Positions 11,578 to 19,909 of a stretch of 64,000 nucleotides of DNA are shown one piece after another. Location: positions 558,001-622,000 of the forward strand of contig NZ_JAUSYL010000001.1 of NCBI RefSeq assembly GCF_030816895.1, written 5' to 3'. Source of the stretch: Clavibacter sp. B3I6 (GTDB lineage: Bacteria > Actinomycetota > Actinomycetes > Actinomycetales > Microbacteriaceae). The notes beneath the pieces are model-generated. The model had not been told where the DNA came from and ran no database searches. It saw only the letters and a program-made list of their open reading frames with translations. Made by a program: the position numbers and the translations under genes. Numbering within the stretch: position 1 is the first letter of the stretch; the number at the start of each line of letters is the position of its first letter.

Positions 11578-11643
11578 TCCTGGGCGCAGGGCCCTCCGCA
11601 CGCGGCCATGTCCCTCGTTCTGGGGTCACGCGCCGATGTCCGC

Positions 11644-11672
11644 ATTATGGGGGACCCGGATAGAGTCGACAA
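11644..11672 (-). promoter_or_regulatory. Sigma-70-like promoter reading leftward
   Basis: On the minus strand TTGTCG (complement of 11667-11672) and CATAAT (complement of 11644-11649) are separated by exactly 17 bp. This is one of the best promoter matches in the window. It points away from the acetyltransferase at 11869 and antisense to the gene at 11140-11577, with the nearest same-strand gene being cydA about 0.9 kb downstream. It could drive an antisense or small RNA, or a long cyd leader. Confidence 0.45.
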
Positions 11673-11808
11673 CGAGCGCACGGTCCTTACCCCCCCCTTG
11701 GGCCTGGCGCTCGCAACCCGACGAGCGCGTCCGTCCATCCCCCCCGGACGGGACCGCTCCCGGACCACGGCTGCGCCCCGTCCCCCGAAGGACCCGGCAG
11801 GCCGGAGT

Positions 11809-11848
11809 GGCCCGGCACCCGTGGCGTTCCCGCGCCCCGTGCCGGGCC
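11809..11848 (-). terminator. GC-rich hairpin after acetyltransferase
   Basis: Ten-base inverted repeat GGCCCGGCAC ... GTGCCGGGCC with a 20-base loop, 20 bp downstream of the stop of the minus-strand acetyltransferase. There is no U-tract, as is usual in such GC-rich genomes, so termination is inferred. Confidence 0.45.
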
Positions 11849-11868
11849 ATTCGACCGTCCGCCGTCGA

Positions 11869-12462
11869 TCAGCCCGCGTGGGTGCCCGACGCCTCGTCCG
11901 CGGACGCCGTGCCGGCGTCCGGCGCCGAGGCCGCGTCGTCCGCCGTCGTCCCGTCCCCGGACGCCCCGTCCTCCACGAGGGACAGGTGCAGGATCGCGAG
12001 GTCGAGCGGGCGGCCGTGCTTCCAGCCGATGCCGGGCAGGAGCCCCACCCGGCGGAAGCCGAGGCGCTCGTGCAGGCGGATGGATCCGGTGTTGCCGGCC
12101 TCGATGTCCGCGAAGACGGCGCGCTTGCCCGCCGCCCGCGCATGCGCGACGAGGGCCTCCAGGAGCGCCCGGCCGATGCCGCGGCCCTGGTGGGCGTCGT
12201 GCACGTAGACGGAGTCCTCCACCGAGAAGCGGTACCCGGACATCCGCCGCCACGGGCCGTACGTGCCGTAGCCGGCCATCGCGCCGTCCACCTCGGCCAC
12301 GAGGATCGGGTCGCCCTCCTCCGCGGCCCGGCGGAACCACGCCTCGCGCTCGGCGCGGTCGACGGGCTCGTCCGTCCAGAGGGCGGTGCTGTTCAGGATC
12401 GCGTCGTTGCGGATCTCCAGCAGGTCGTCGATGTCGCGGGGCTCGGCGGGGCGGATCCTCAT
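11869..12462 (-). CDS. GNAT acetyltransferase, phosphinothricin-acetyltransferase-like
   Basis: GNAT-family N-acetyltransferase of 197 residues that transfers acetyl from acetyl-CoA to an amine. The N-terminus (MRIRPAEPRDIDDLLEI), the acetyl-CoA loop HQGRGIGRALLEAL and the region NTGSIRLHERLGFRRVG followed by GWKHGRPLDLAI resemble the phosphinothricin/methionine-sulfone acetyltransferase (PAT/YncA) subfamily. The substrate may be a methionine derivative or another small amine. The last 40 residues are a low-complexity Ala/Asp/Gly tail not typical of the family. It starts at the ATG at 12462; a longer frame upstream is noise. It is divergent from a second GNAT gene, 58 bp away. Confidence 0.8.
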   Translation of the reverse strand: MRIRPAEPRDIDDLLEIRNDAILNSTALWTDEPVDRAEREAWFRRAAEEGDPILVAEVDGAMAGYGTYGPWRRMSGYRFSVEDSVYVHDAHQGRGIGRALLEALVAHARAAGKRAVFADIEAGNTGSIRLHERLGFRRVGLLPGIGWKHGRPLDLAILHLSLVEDGASGDGTTADDAASAPDAGTASADEASGTHAG

Positions 12463-12520
12463 GCCGCCAGGGTATCGGCGCGGTGCGGGGACCGCGGCCG
12501 GGGTGCGGGAGGATCGAGGC

Positions 12521-12991
12521 ATGCACCGCACCATCGCCGAGGTCCCGTGGGACGACGAGGACGCGACCCTCCTCCGCGCCGCCCAGCGCACCGAGCTGGA
12601 CGCCCGCTACGGCGGCGACACGGAGCCCGGCACCAAGCCGACCGCCGCCGACATGGCCGTCTTCCTCGTCGCGCGCGACGCGCACGGGACGCCCCTCGGC
12701 TGCGGCGGGATCCGGCTGCTCGACGACCGCGGCGACGGCAGGCCGTGGGCGGAGCTCAAGCGCATGTACGTCGTGCCCCCGGCGCGCGGCACGGGCGTCG
12801 CGACGGCCCTCCTGCGCGCCCTCGAGGAGGCGGCGCGCGGCCTCGGCGTGGTCGACCTCGTGCTGGAGACCGGCGACGCGCAGCCGGACGCCATGCGCTT
12901 CTACCGCCGCGAGGGCTGGGCGGAGATCCCGCGGTTCGGGGCCTACGCCGACTCCGAGGAGTCGCGCTGCTACGGGCTGACGCTCGCGTGA
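12521..12991 (+). CDS. GNAT-family acetyltransferase
   Basis: Second GNAT N-acetyltransferase, 156 residues, unlike its divergent neighbour in sequence. The acetyl-CoA loop is seen as PPARGTGVATALLRALE, preceded by ELKRMYV, and the C-terminus carries AMRFYRREGWAEI. The substrate is unknown. It starts at the ATG at 12521 after a GGGAGG ribosome-binding site. Its TGA overlaps the GTG of the UbiA gene (GTGA), so it is translationally coupled to the prenyltransferase and may belong to the same pathway, though the coupling may only reflect compact packing. Confidence 0.8.
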   Translation: MHRTIAEVPWDDEDATLLRAAQRTELDARYGGDTEPGTKPTAADMAVFLVARDAHGTPLGCGGIRLLDDRGDGRPWAELKRMYVVPPARGTGVATALLRALEEAARGLGVVDLVLETGDAQPDAMRFYRREGWAEIPRFGAYADSEESRCYGLTLA

Positions 12992-13833
12992 TCCGCCGCC
13001 TCCGGCTCCTCGCCCTCTCGTCGCACCCCGGGCCGACGGCGACCGTGACGGTGCTCGCGGCCGGGCTCGCGGTCGCGCTCGGCTACGGACCCGGGCGGGT
13101 CCTGGCGGTGGCGCTGGCCGTCCTCCTCGGGCAGCTGTCCATCGGGCTGTCCAACGACTGGATCGACGCGGAGCGCGACCGCCGCGTCGCCCGCTCCGAC
13201 AAGCCGGTCGCGCGCGGCGAGGTGACGGCCGGGCAGGTGCGGGCCGCGGCGCTCGGGACGGCGGCCGCGTGCCTGGTCGCGTCCGCGGCGCTCGGGCCGC
13301 GGTTCCTCCTCGCGCACGTCGTGCTGGTGGGATCCGGCTGGGCCTACAACGCGGGCCTCAAGCGCACCGCGCTGAGCGTCGTCCCGTTCGTCGTCGCGTT
13401 CGGGATCCTGCCGACCGTCGTGGCGCTCGGCGCCGCGGATCCGGTGCCCGCCGCCGCATGGGCGTGGGCGACGGGCGCGGTGCTCGGCGTCTCCATCCAC
13501 TTCACCAACGTGCTGCCCGACCTCGAGGACGACGCCCGGACGGGCGTGCGCGGCCTCCCCCACCGGCTCGGCCGGATCCCCTCGGGCCTCGTCGCGTTCG
13601 GGGCGCTCGCGCTCGGCGCGGTGGCGGCCATGGTCGGGCCGGTCCTCGCGGATCCCGCGCACCGGGTCACGCCGCTCGCCGTCGTCGGCCTCGTCGTCAC
13701 GCTGGCGATCGCCGCGTGGGGCACCGCGCTCGTCCTCACGCGGCCGGCGGGCCGCCTGCTGTTCCAGCTGATCATGGCGGCGTCGCTGCTGCTCGTCGCG
13801 CAGGTCGCGCTCAACGCGACCCGCCTCACCTGA
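12988..13833 (+). CDS. UbiA-family prenyltransferase
   Basis: Integral membrane aromatic prenyltransferase of 281 residues with about eight to nine hydrophobic helices. The first Asp-rich Mg/diphosphate-binding motif is NDWIDAERD at about residues 51-59, followed by RSDKPVARG; the second is DLEDDARTG. It would attach an isoprenoid chain to an aromatic or quinone acceptor. GTG start at 12988 overlaps the upstream acetyltransferase stop. Its 3' end overlaps the convergent monooxygenase gene by eight bases. Lying beside a type III polyketide synthase operon, it could prenylate that polyketide, but a housekeeping menaquinone-type or heme-type role cannot be excluded. Confidence 0.85.
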   Translation: MIRRLRLLALSSHPGPTATVTVLAAGLAVALGYGPGRVLAVALAVLLGQLSIGLSNDWIDAERDRRVARSDKPVARGEVTAGQVRAAALGTAAACLVASAALGPRFLLAHVVLVGSGWAYNAGLKRTALSVVPFVVAFGILPTVVALGAADPVPAAAWAWATGAVLGVSIHFTNVLPDLEDDARTGVRGLPHRLGRIPSGLVAFGALALGAVAAMVGPVLADPAHRVTPLAVVGLVVTLAIAAWGTALVLTRPAGRLLFQLIMAASLLLVAQVALNATRLT

Positions 13834-15036
13834 CGCGCGCGCCGGCGTCCCGTCCCATGGCGTAGACGGAGGCGAGCGCCGCCGCGGCGGGCGACGCGAG
13901 CACCGCTCGGAGGCCCGCGTCGCGCACCCGCCGCGTGAGGCCCCGCACCGGCCGGCCGAGGGCCGTGTTGATCTCCGACTGCACGGCCGCGCGTCGGGCG
14001 CTGGCGAGCCGGTCCCGCTCCCAGGAGGCGAGCCGCACGGCGTCCGGCACGCCGGCCCGGGTGCGCACGGCGTCGACGAGGATCGGCGCGAGGGCGTCGA
14101 CGTCGAGCCAGCCGAGGTTCATGCCCTGCCCGCCGATGGGGCTGATCTCGTGGGCGGCGTCCCCGACCAGCACCGCCCGCCCGGCGAGCGGCCCCGGCCC
14201 GGCGGCCATGCTGCGTGCGAGTCGGCGGCGCACGCCGAAGCCGCTCGCGGTCGCGAGCTCCTCCGGCTCGACGACGTGCCCGGTGCGCTGTCGGACGGCC
14301 TCGGCGACGAGCGCGGCGGGATCCCCGTCGCGCTCCCCCGCCCGGAGCCCCACGACCCAGCGGCGCACGCCGCCGGGCAGGGGGAAGGACTCGACGACGC
14401 CGTCCGGGTGCAGCGTGACGATCGCGTCCTCGCCGCCGTCGGTGCGGTCCGGCGCGTCGCCCATGGCGAAGCGGTCGGGCAGCGCCCGCGCCTCGACGCC
14501 GATCCCGAGGAGGCCGCGGACGACGCCGCGGGTGCCGTCCGCACCGACCACGATCGAGGCGGTCGCCTCCACGACGGCCCCGGCCGCGTCGACGCCGGTC
14601 GCGCGCACCCCGCCGCCGGGCGCCGCGACCGGATCGGCGTCGAGGGCCGTCAGGGTCACCCCGCGGCGGAGGGCGTCGGGCGCGAGCCCGGTGAGGCGCC
14701 GCGCGAGGATCGCCTCGGTGCGCCACTGCGGCAGCGCCGCCACGTAGGGATGTGAGCGCGACACGCCCGCGAAGGAGACGCACCCGAGCTCCCGGCCGCC
14801 CGCCATCGCGATGCCGCGCCGGACGAGCACCGCCTCGGCGACCATCTCGTCCCCGACGCCGAGGCGGTCGAAGGCGTCGAGCGACGGTGCGTGGATCCCG
14901 ATGGCGCGCGACATCGCCGCGCCCGCGGACCGCGCCTCCCACACGCGCACGTCGAGCCCGGCCTGCGCGAGGAGCGCGGCGAGGTGGATCCCGACGGGCC
15001 CACACCGCCCACCACGAGCACGTGGTGCCGGGTCAT
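13826..15036 (-). pseudogene. FAD-dependent monooxygenase, frameshifted near 15001-15004
   Basis: Class A flavin monooxygenase (PHBH/UbiH fold), about 400 residues if restored. From the ATG at 15036 the reading begins MTRHHVLVVGG, the first part of the FAD-binding GxGxxG motif. Two extra bases (a duplicated CA in CACACC at 15001-15006) then shift the frame. The other frame continues GPVGIHLAALLAQAGLDVRVWE and runs intact to 13826, including the GD motif region AVLVGDAAHEISPIGGQGMN. Without correction the dinucleotide-binding motif is lost. The ATG overlaps the methyltransferase stop (ATGA), so the frame-disrupted gene is still in the operon. It could be a true pseudogene or a sequencing error. 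Expected role: hydroxylating the type III polyketide to a quinol or quinone. Confidence 0.8.
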
Positions 15037-15737
15037 CGGCGCGCGCGTCCCGCGCCGGGGTCGCGGACGAGGAGCACGCGGAAGGGCACGGCGCCCTCGA
15101 CGCGCCACCCGGGGGGCACGCGGAGGGCCAGCTCGACGGGCCGCCAGCTGCGACGGATCGAGCGGAGCCCGTCGACGTGCACGAAGGACCCCCGCGCCAC
15201 CGTCCGGGCGAGCGGGCCGTAGGCGGCGTAGGCGACGCGGCCGCGGGCGATGTCGCTGTGCAGCGCGCGCGGCGCGAGGGCGGCGGAGTCGGCCAGGAAC
15301 GCGTCGAACGCCGCCTCGTCGAGGTGGTGCAGCACGTGGTTGCTCGTCACGAGGTCGAACCGGCGGCCCTCGGCCACCAGCTCCGCGCTCGACGCCGCGA
15401 GGAACCGGACGTCGGGGTCGGCGGGCAGGGCGCGCGCGTACGCGGCGGCACGCGGGTCCGGGTCGATCCCGGTGACGCGGAGCCGCAGCCCGTCGCGCCG
15501 GGCCCACCGGGCGAGCGCGAGCGGGACGTCGCCGCCGCCCGACCCGATGTCGAGCAGCGTCGTCTCCCGCGCGGCCGACAGCAGCGGACGGATCCGCGAC
15601 CGGTAGACCCCGCGCCACCCGGCCACGACCCGGTTCACGAGCGCGAACCGCGCGTAGGTGCGCGCGAGGGCGTCCGGGTCGCAGTCGGGCGCGTCCATGA
15701 GCTCGGTGAGCTCCGTGTCGCGCCGCGACAGGTCCAT
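15033..15737 (-). CDS. SAM-dependent class I methyltransferase
   Basis: Methyltransferase of 234 residues using S-adenosylmethionine. Motif I is LLDIGSGGGDVPLAL and the acidic motif II is VTGIDPDPRA; a SNHVLHHLD segment follows, typical of UbiE/small-molecule methyltransferases. I choose the ATG at 15737 (MDLSRRDTELTELMD), which shares one base with the stop of the polyketide synthase (TGATG). It probably methylates the synthase product on oxygen or carbon, as in phenolic-lipid operons that carry synthase, methyltransferase and monooxygenase genes, but the substrate is inferred. Confidence 0.82.
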   Translation of the reverse strand: MDLSRRDTELTELMDAPDCDPDALARTYARFALVNRVVAGWRGVYRSRIRPLLSAARETTLLDIGSGGGDVPLALARWARRDGLRLRVTGIDPDPRAAAYARALPADPDVRFLAASSAELVAEGRRFDLVTSNHVLHHLDEAAFDAFLADSAALAPRALHSDIARGRVAYAAYGPLARTVARGSFVHVDGLRSIRRSWRPVELALRVPPGWRVEGAVPFRVLLVRDPGAGRARR

Positions 15738-16957
15738 CAGGCGGTCCGGCGCGTCATGAGCGCCGTCTCGACCGTGAGGCCGGGACCGAACGCCATGGCG
15801 CACACGCGGCCCGCGCCGGGACCGGAGGCGACCGCCGGCGCGGCATCCGCGGCGTCAGGCCGGCCGGGGACGTCCGCGGGCGGCGTGCCGTGCAGGATCC
15901 GGCGCAGCACGAACAGCACCGTGGCGCTCGACATGTTGCCGACCTCGGCGAGCGTCGACCGGGAGGCCGCCAGCTGCGCGGGCGCGAGCGCGAGACGGTC
16001 CTCCACGCGGTCGAGGATGCTCCGGCCGCCCGGGTGGATGGCCCAGTCCTCGATGTCGGCGGGGGCGACGCCGTCGAGCGCGGGCACCTGCGCCCACAGC
16101 GGCTCGAGCGCGCCCGTGATGTGGTCGTCGATGATCCTCGGCACGTAGCTGGAGAGGATCATGTCGAAGCCCTGGTCGCCGATGGTCCACGCCATGTCGT
16201 CCTCACCCACGGGGGTGAGGACGGTCTCGAAGGCGTCGAGGTCGAGCACGGTGGATCCCGCCGGCGCCGGCCGGGCGGTCACGATCGCGGCCGCGGCCCC
16301 GTCGCCGAAGACGGAGGACGCGACGATCGTGTCGGCGTCGTCCGACGAGTGCAGGTGCAGCGAGCACAGCTCCACGCACACGACGAGGACGACGGCGTCC
16401 GGGTCGGCGGCGCAGAACTGGGACGCCATGCGCAGCGCCGGGAACGCGCCGTAGCAGCCCATGAAGCCGAGGTGGAAGCGCTGCGTGGACGCGCCGAGCC
16501 CGAGCCCGCGGACCACCGCGTAGTCGGGTCCGGGCGCGTAGAAGCCCGTGCAGGAGACGGTGACGACGTGCGTGACGTCGTCCGCGGCGATGCCGGCGGC
16601 CTCCTCGAGGGCCTGGCGCGCGGCGCCGAGCAGCAGCGCGGGCGCCTCGCGGATGTACGCGTCGTTGCGCGCGCCGGTGCCGGGGGTGAGGATCCGGCCG
16701 GTCGCGCGGTCGTAGAAGACCGGGTCGCCGCCGTCGGGCTCGGCCGGGGCGTCGGCGCCCGGCATCCCGGGCGCGGTCCCGAGCTCGCGGATCACGGAGT
16801 GGCGGGTCCGGATCCCCGACGCCCCGAAGGCCGCGGAGACGAGCCGCGTGCCGAGGCGTCCGAGCTCCGGCTGGCTGCCGAACAGGTCGCGCACGGCGTC
16901 CTGCGCGAGGACCGTCGGCGGCAGCGCCGTGGCAATGGAGCGGATCGAGGCGGTCAG
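15737..16957 (-). CDS. Type III polyketide synthase (chalcone/alkylresorcinol-synthase family)
   Basis: Homodimeric ketosynthase-like enzyme, about 406 residues, that condenses a starter acyl-CoA with malonyl-CoA units. The catalytic triad is visible: Cys near 136 (VSCTGFYAPGPDY), His near 308 (WAIHPGGRSILD) and Asn near 341 (EVGNMSSATVLFVL). The family-like N-terminus (TASIRSIATALPPTVLAQDA) extends upstream of the first ordinary start, GTG at 16894. The only start that keeps it is a CTG at 16955-16957 overlapping the preceding gene's stop (CTGA), where the rest of this operon uses ATGA/GTGA. I therefore annotate the CTG. Starting at 16894 would remove 21 conserved-looking residues. The product is probably an alkylresorcinol, pyrone or related phenolic. 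Confidence 0.85.
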   Translation of the reverse strand: MTASIRSIATALPPTVLAQDAVRDLFGSQPELGRLGTRLVSAAFGASGIRTRHSVIRELGTAPGMPGADAPAEPDGGDPVFYDRATGRILTPGTGARNDAYIREAPALLLGAARQALEEAAGIAADDVTHVVTVSCTGFYAPGPDYAVVRGLGLGASTQRFHLGFMGCYGAFPALRMASQFCAADPDAVVLVVCVELCSLHLHSSDDADTIVASSVFGDGAAAAIVTARPAPAGSTVLDLDAFETVLTPVGEDDMAWTIGDQGFDMILSSYVPRIIDDHITGALEPLWAQVPALDGVAPADIEDWAIHPGGRSILDRVEDRLALAPAQLAASRSTLAEVGNMSSATVLFVLRRILHGTPPADVPGRPDAADAAPAVASGPGAGRVCAMAFGPGLTVETALMTRRTA

Positions 16958-17403
16958 CGTCGGCCGCCGGAGACGACGGCGGCGCCGACCGCGAGGACGA
17001 CCGCCACGGCGCCCGCACCGATGGAGGCGGCGATGGCCGGCTGCTCGCGCGTGAAGGAGCGCGTGCGCTGCGTCACGTCATCGGCGGTCGAGCGGACGCG
17101 GGACGTCACGCCGTCGCGGATCCCGCGCGCGCGTCCCACGGCGTCGGCCTTCAGCTCCTGGGCGCGGGCGGGCACGTCGAGCGCGGTCTCCAGCTCCCGG
17201 ACCGTCCGGGCGAGCTCGTCGCGTCGGGCCTGGATGTCGCGCTTCAGCTCCTCAGGGCTGCGCTTCGGGGCGGGCGGGATGTTCGCGCCCTGGCCGCGCG
17301 GGGCCGACTCGGCCACCGTCTTGTGCTTGCGGACCTCGCGGGCGACCGTGGTGACGGCGCCGAGGACGCTCACCTCGCCGGTCGCGTGCTTCTTCTTGGC
17401 CAT
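16954..17403 (-). CDS. DUF3618-like small membrane protein
   Basis: 149-residue protein with a basic N-terminus (MAKKKHATGE), a charged helical middle (RSPEELKRDIQARRDELART, then VRELETALDVP) matching the DUF3618 pattern, and one C-terminal hydrophobic segment (AIAASIGAGAVAVVLAVGAA). It is probably anchored in the membrane; function unknown. ATG at 17403 is the start; in-frame upstream sequence is noise. Its TGA lies within the probable CTG start region of the polyketide synthase, so it leads that operon, perhaps by transcriptional convenience only. Confidence 0.7.
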   Translation of the reverse strand: MAKKKHATGEVSVLGAVTTVAREVRKHKTVAESAPRGQGANIPPAPKRSPEELKRDIQARRDELARTVRELETALDVPARAQELKADAVGRARGIRDGVTSRVRSTADDVTQRTRSFTREQPAIAASIGAGAVAVVLAVGAAVVSGGRR

Positions 17404-17480
17404 GCGCGGGCTCCTGTCGTCGGGTACGGCGTGCGGTGGATCCATTCTGCTCCGTCGGCCGGGGTGCGGGCACCGACGGG

Positions 17481-17514
17481 GCGAGGGGCCGGCGCTCGCG
17501 CGTCGGCCCCTCGC
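17481..17514 (-). terminator. Hairpin ending the osmoprotectant transporter operon
   Basis: Perfect ten-base arms GCGAGGGGCC and GGCCCCTCGC with a 14-base loop, about 35 bases after the stop of the substrate-binding protein gene. It separates the transporter operon from the DUF3618/polyketide operon. Confidence 0.6.
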
Positions 17515-17547
17515 GGGTGCCGGGCGTCGCCGCCCGGCCGGCACCTC

Positions 17548-18474
17548 CTAGAAGAGGGCCTTCTCCTTCAACCAGTCGGCGGCGATCGCCTTGGGCTCCG
17601 CCTTCTCGTCGCCCTGGTTGCGGCGGTTCATCTCGGTGAGGTCCTCGGTGGTCAGCGCGGCCGACACCTCGTCCAGGACGGACGTGATGTCGGCGTCCAT
17701 CTTCGCGGTCTTCACGAGCGGCACGACGTTCTGCGCCTTGATGAGGTTCTCGGGGTCCTCGAGCGTGACGAAGCCGTTGTCGAGGATCGACGGGGTGGTC
17801 GAGTAGATGTTCGCGATGTCGACCTGGCCGTCGAGGAGCGCCTTGACGGTGTTGGGGCCGCCCTGGTCCTCGATGGTGACGAGGCTCGCGTCGACGCCGT
17901 AGACGTCCGTGAGGCCGGGGATCCCGTACTCGCGCTCGCCCAGCACGGCGCCGCCGCCGACGCGGACGGCCTTGCCCTCGAGGTCCGCGAGGCTCGTGAC
18001 GCCCTCGGACTCCGAGTACTCCTTGGTGACGTTGTACGAGTCCTTGTCCTCGGCGGGCGACTCGTCGAGCACCTCGAAGCCCTCGGGCAGGGCGTCGCCG
18101 AGCGCCGCGTAGACGTCGTCGCTCGAGGTCGCGGTGGACTCCGCGTCGTAGGCGGCGAGCAGGTTGCCCGTGTACTCGGGGATGAGGTCGATCGACCCCT
18201 CCTCGAGCGCCTTGAGGTAGACCTCGCGCTCGCCGATCTGGAGGTTGCGGGTGACCTTCACGTCGTTGGCCTCGAGGGCCTGCGCGTAGATCTCGGCCAG
18301 GATGACGTTCTCGCCGAAGGCGGCGGAGCCGACGGAGATGGTGTCGGTGGGGGCGGCGGACGCCGACCCGCCCGAGGTGTCGAGGGGGTCGCCGGACGAG
18401 CAGCCGGCGAGGGCCATCGCGGTGCCCAGCGCGACGGTGCCGACGAGGAGCCGGCGGGAGATGCTGTGGGACAT
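17548..18474 (-). CDS. Osmoprotectant/betaine-choline ABC transporter substrate-binding lipoprotein
   Basis: Extracytoplasmic solute-binding protein of 308 residues for a quaternary-amine (ProX/OpuCC-type, OpuAC superfamily) ABC importer. It has a signal peptide ending in the lipobox LAGC near residue 24, so it is a lipoprotein. The segment QIGEREVYLKALEEGSIDLI, then PEYTGNLL, is characteristic of the glycine betaine/choline group. Last of four genes on the minus strand; 14 bp separate it from the permease before it. The actual substrate (glycine betaine, choline, carnitine, proline betaine) cannot be read from the sequence. Confidence 0.85.
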   Translation of the reverse strand: MSHSISRRLLVGTVALGTAMALAGCSSGDPLDTSGGSASAAPTDTISVGSAAFGENVILAEIYAQALEANDVKVTRNLQIGEREVYLKALEEGSIDLIPEYTGNLLAAYDAESTATSSDDVYAALGDALPEGFEVLDESPAEDKDSYNVTKEYSESEGVTSLADLEGKAVRVGGGAVLGEREYGIPGLTDVYGVDASLVTIEDQGGPNTVKALLDGQVDIANIYSTTPSILDNGFVTLEDPENLIKAQNVVPLVKTAKMDADITSVLDEVSAALTTEDLTEMNRRNQGDEKAEPKAIAADWLKEKALF

Positions 18475-18488
18475 GAGCTGTGTTCCTT

Positions 18489-19214
18489 TCAGGATGCGGT
18501 GCTGACCGCCGGCCTCGACGAGGTCCGGGCGGAGTCGGGGGTGCGTCCGGCGGCGGCGACGACGCCCCGCGGGATCACGAGGCGCTGCACGACCGCGAAC
18601 ACGGCGTCCACGACGAGCGCGAGGACGGTGACGAGGATCGAGGACGCCAGCAGGAGGGGGAAGTCGCGCGTGGTCAGGCCGGTGAAGATGTCGCGGCCGA
18701 GGCCGCCGAGCCCGAGGAAGGCCCCGAGCGTGACGGTGCTGATGACCTGCAGGGTCGCCGCGCGGAAGCCGCTGATGATGAGCGGCAGCGCGAGCGGGAT
18801 CTCGACCCGGCCGAGGATCTGCCACTCCGTCATCCCGACCGCGCGGGCCGCGTCGATGGCGGGCCGGTCGACCGCCTGGATGCCCGCGTACACGCCGGCG
18901 AGGAGCGGCGGGATGCCCAGGATGGCGAAGGTGAGGATCGGACCCGTGAGGCCGATGCCGAAGAGCAGGCCGAGGAGCACGAGCACGCCGAGCGTCGGCA
19001 GGGCGCGCAGCCCACCCGAGAACGCGACGGCGACGTTGCGCCCGCGGCCCGTGTGGCCGATGTAGAGGCCGGCCGGGACGGCGACGAGCGCCGCGAGGCC
19101 CATCGCCAGGCCCGTGTACCCGAGGTGCTCGAGGAGGCGGGTGCCGTATCCGGTGCTGCCGCCCCAGCGGGAGCCGTCGAGGAGGAGGCCGAAGGCCTCG
19201 GCGAAGAGGTTCAC
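18489..19214 (-). CDS. Osmoprotectant ABC transporter permease (first of two)
   Basis: Inner-membrane permease of 241 residues with the binding-protein-dependent transport fold. The EAA-like cytoplasmic loop reads DAARAVGMTEWQILGRVEIP. About six hydrophobic helices are visible. The GTG start at 19214 overlaps the stop of the second permease gene (GTGA). The two permease genes have different sequences, so the transporter is a heterodimer as in OpuC/OpuB systems. Confidence 0.85.
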   Translation of the reverse strand: MNLFAEAFGLLLDGSRWGGSTGYGTRLLEHLGYTGLAMGLAALVAVPAGLYIGHTGRGRNVAVAFSGGLRALPTLGVLVLLGLLFGIGLTGPILTFAILGIPPLLAGVYAGIQAVDRPAIDAARAVGMTEWQILGRVEIPLALPLIISGFRAATLQVISTVTLGAFLGLGGLGRDIFTGLTTRDFPLLLASSILVTVLALVVDAVFAVVQRLVIPRGVVAAAGRTPDSARTSSRPAVSTAS

Positions 19215-19909
19215 GAGGCGCTCGCATCCGTGACGAGGACGGCGCGGCGGGCGGAGCGCGACCGCGCGCGGAGGGACGGCGTGCGGGCCCACGGCATGAG
19301 GAGCCGGCCGGCGAGCAGCAGGATCAGGTCGAAGAGGAGCGAGATCACGAGGATGCCGACGATGCCCGTGAGGATCTCCGTGTAGAACTGCCGCCGGTAC
19401 CCCGTGAGGATCATGGTGCCGAGGCTCTGGATGCCGGAGAGCGACCCGACGGTCACCATGCTGACCGTGCTCACGGACACGACGCGGAGGCCGGCGAGGA
19501 GGACGGGTCCGGCCAGCGGCAGCTCGACCCGCCAGAAGCGGGCCCAGCCGGCGTAGCCCATGGCGGTGGCGGACTGCTTGACGTCCTCGGGGACGGAGGC
19601 CAGCGCGTCCGCCGTGATGCGGATCATGAGCGCGACGGCGTAGACGCTGAGCGCGACGACGACGTTGAGGGGGTCGATGATCGTGGTCCCGATGATCGCC
19701 GGGATCGACAGGAGCAGCGCGATGGACGGGATCGTGTACAGCGCCCCGCCGACCGCGAGCAGGGAGCCCCGCGCGCGGCGGTAGCGGTTGGCGAGCCATC
19801 CCAGCGGCAGCGCGAGCACGAAGCCGAGGAGGACGGGCGTGGCGGACAGCGCGACGTGCGCGACAGCCAGGTCGAGGACGGTCTGGATGTTGGCGAGGAC
19901 CCAGTTCAC
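19211..19909 (-). CDS. Osmoprotectant ABC transporter permease (second of two)
   Basis: Permease of 232 residues, partner of the one at 18489. The EAA-like loop is SVPEDVKQSATAMGYAGWAR. GTG start at 19909 overlaps the ATPase stop by four bases (GTGA). The C-terminal 25 residues are arginine-rich. It acts in the cytoplasmic membrane with the ATPase upstream. Confidence 0.85.
   Translation of the reverse strand: MNWVLANIQTVLDLAVAHVALSATPVLLGFVLALPLGWLANRYRRARGSLLAVGGALYTIPSIALLLSIPAIIGTTIIDPLNVVVALSVYAVALMIRITADALASVPEDVKQSATAMGYAGWARFWRVELPLAGPVLLAGLRVVSVSTVSMVTVGSLSGIQSLGTMILTGYRRQFYTEILTGIVGILVISLLFDLILLLAGRLLMPWARTPSLRARSRSARRAVLVTDASAS

Noticed and set aside
10750..11601. N-terminal extension of cydA by about 280 residues
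   Set aside because: The extension is Arg/Gly/Pro noise; the family N-terminus starts at the GTG at 10749, and the small gene at 11140 lies on the opposite strand.
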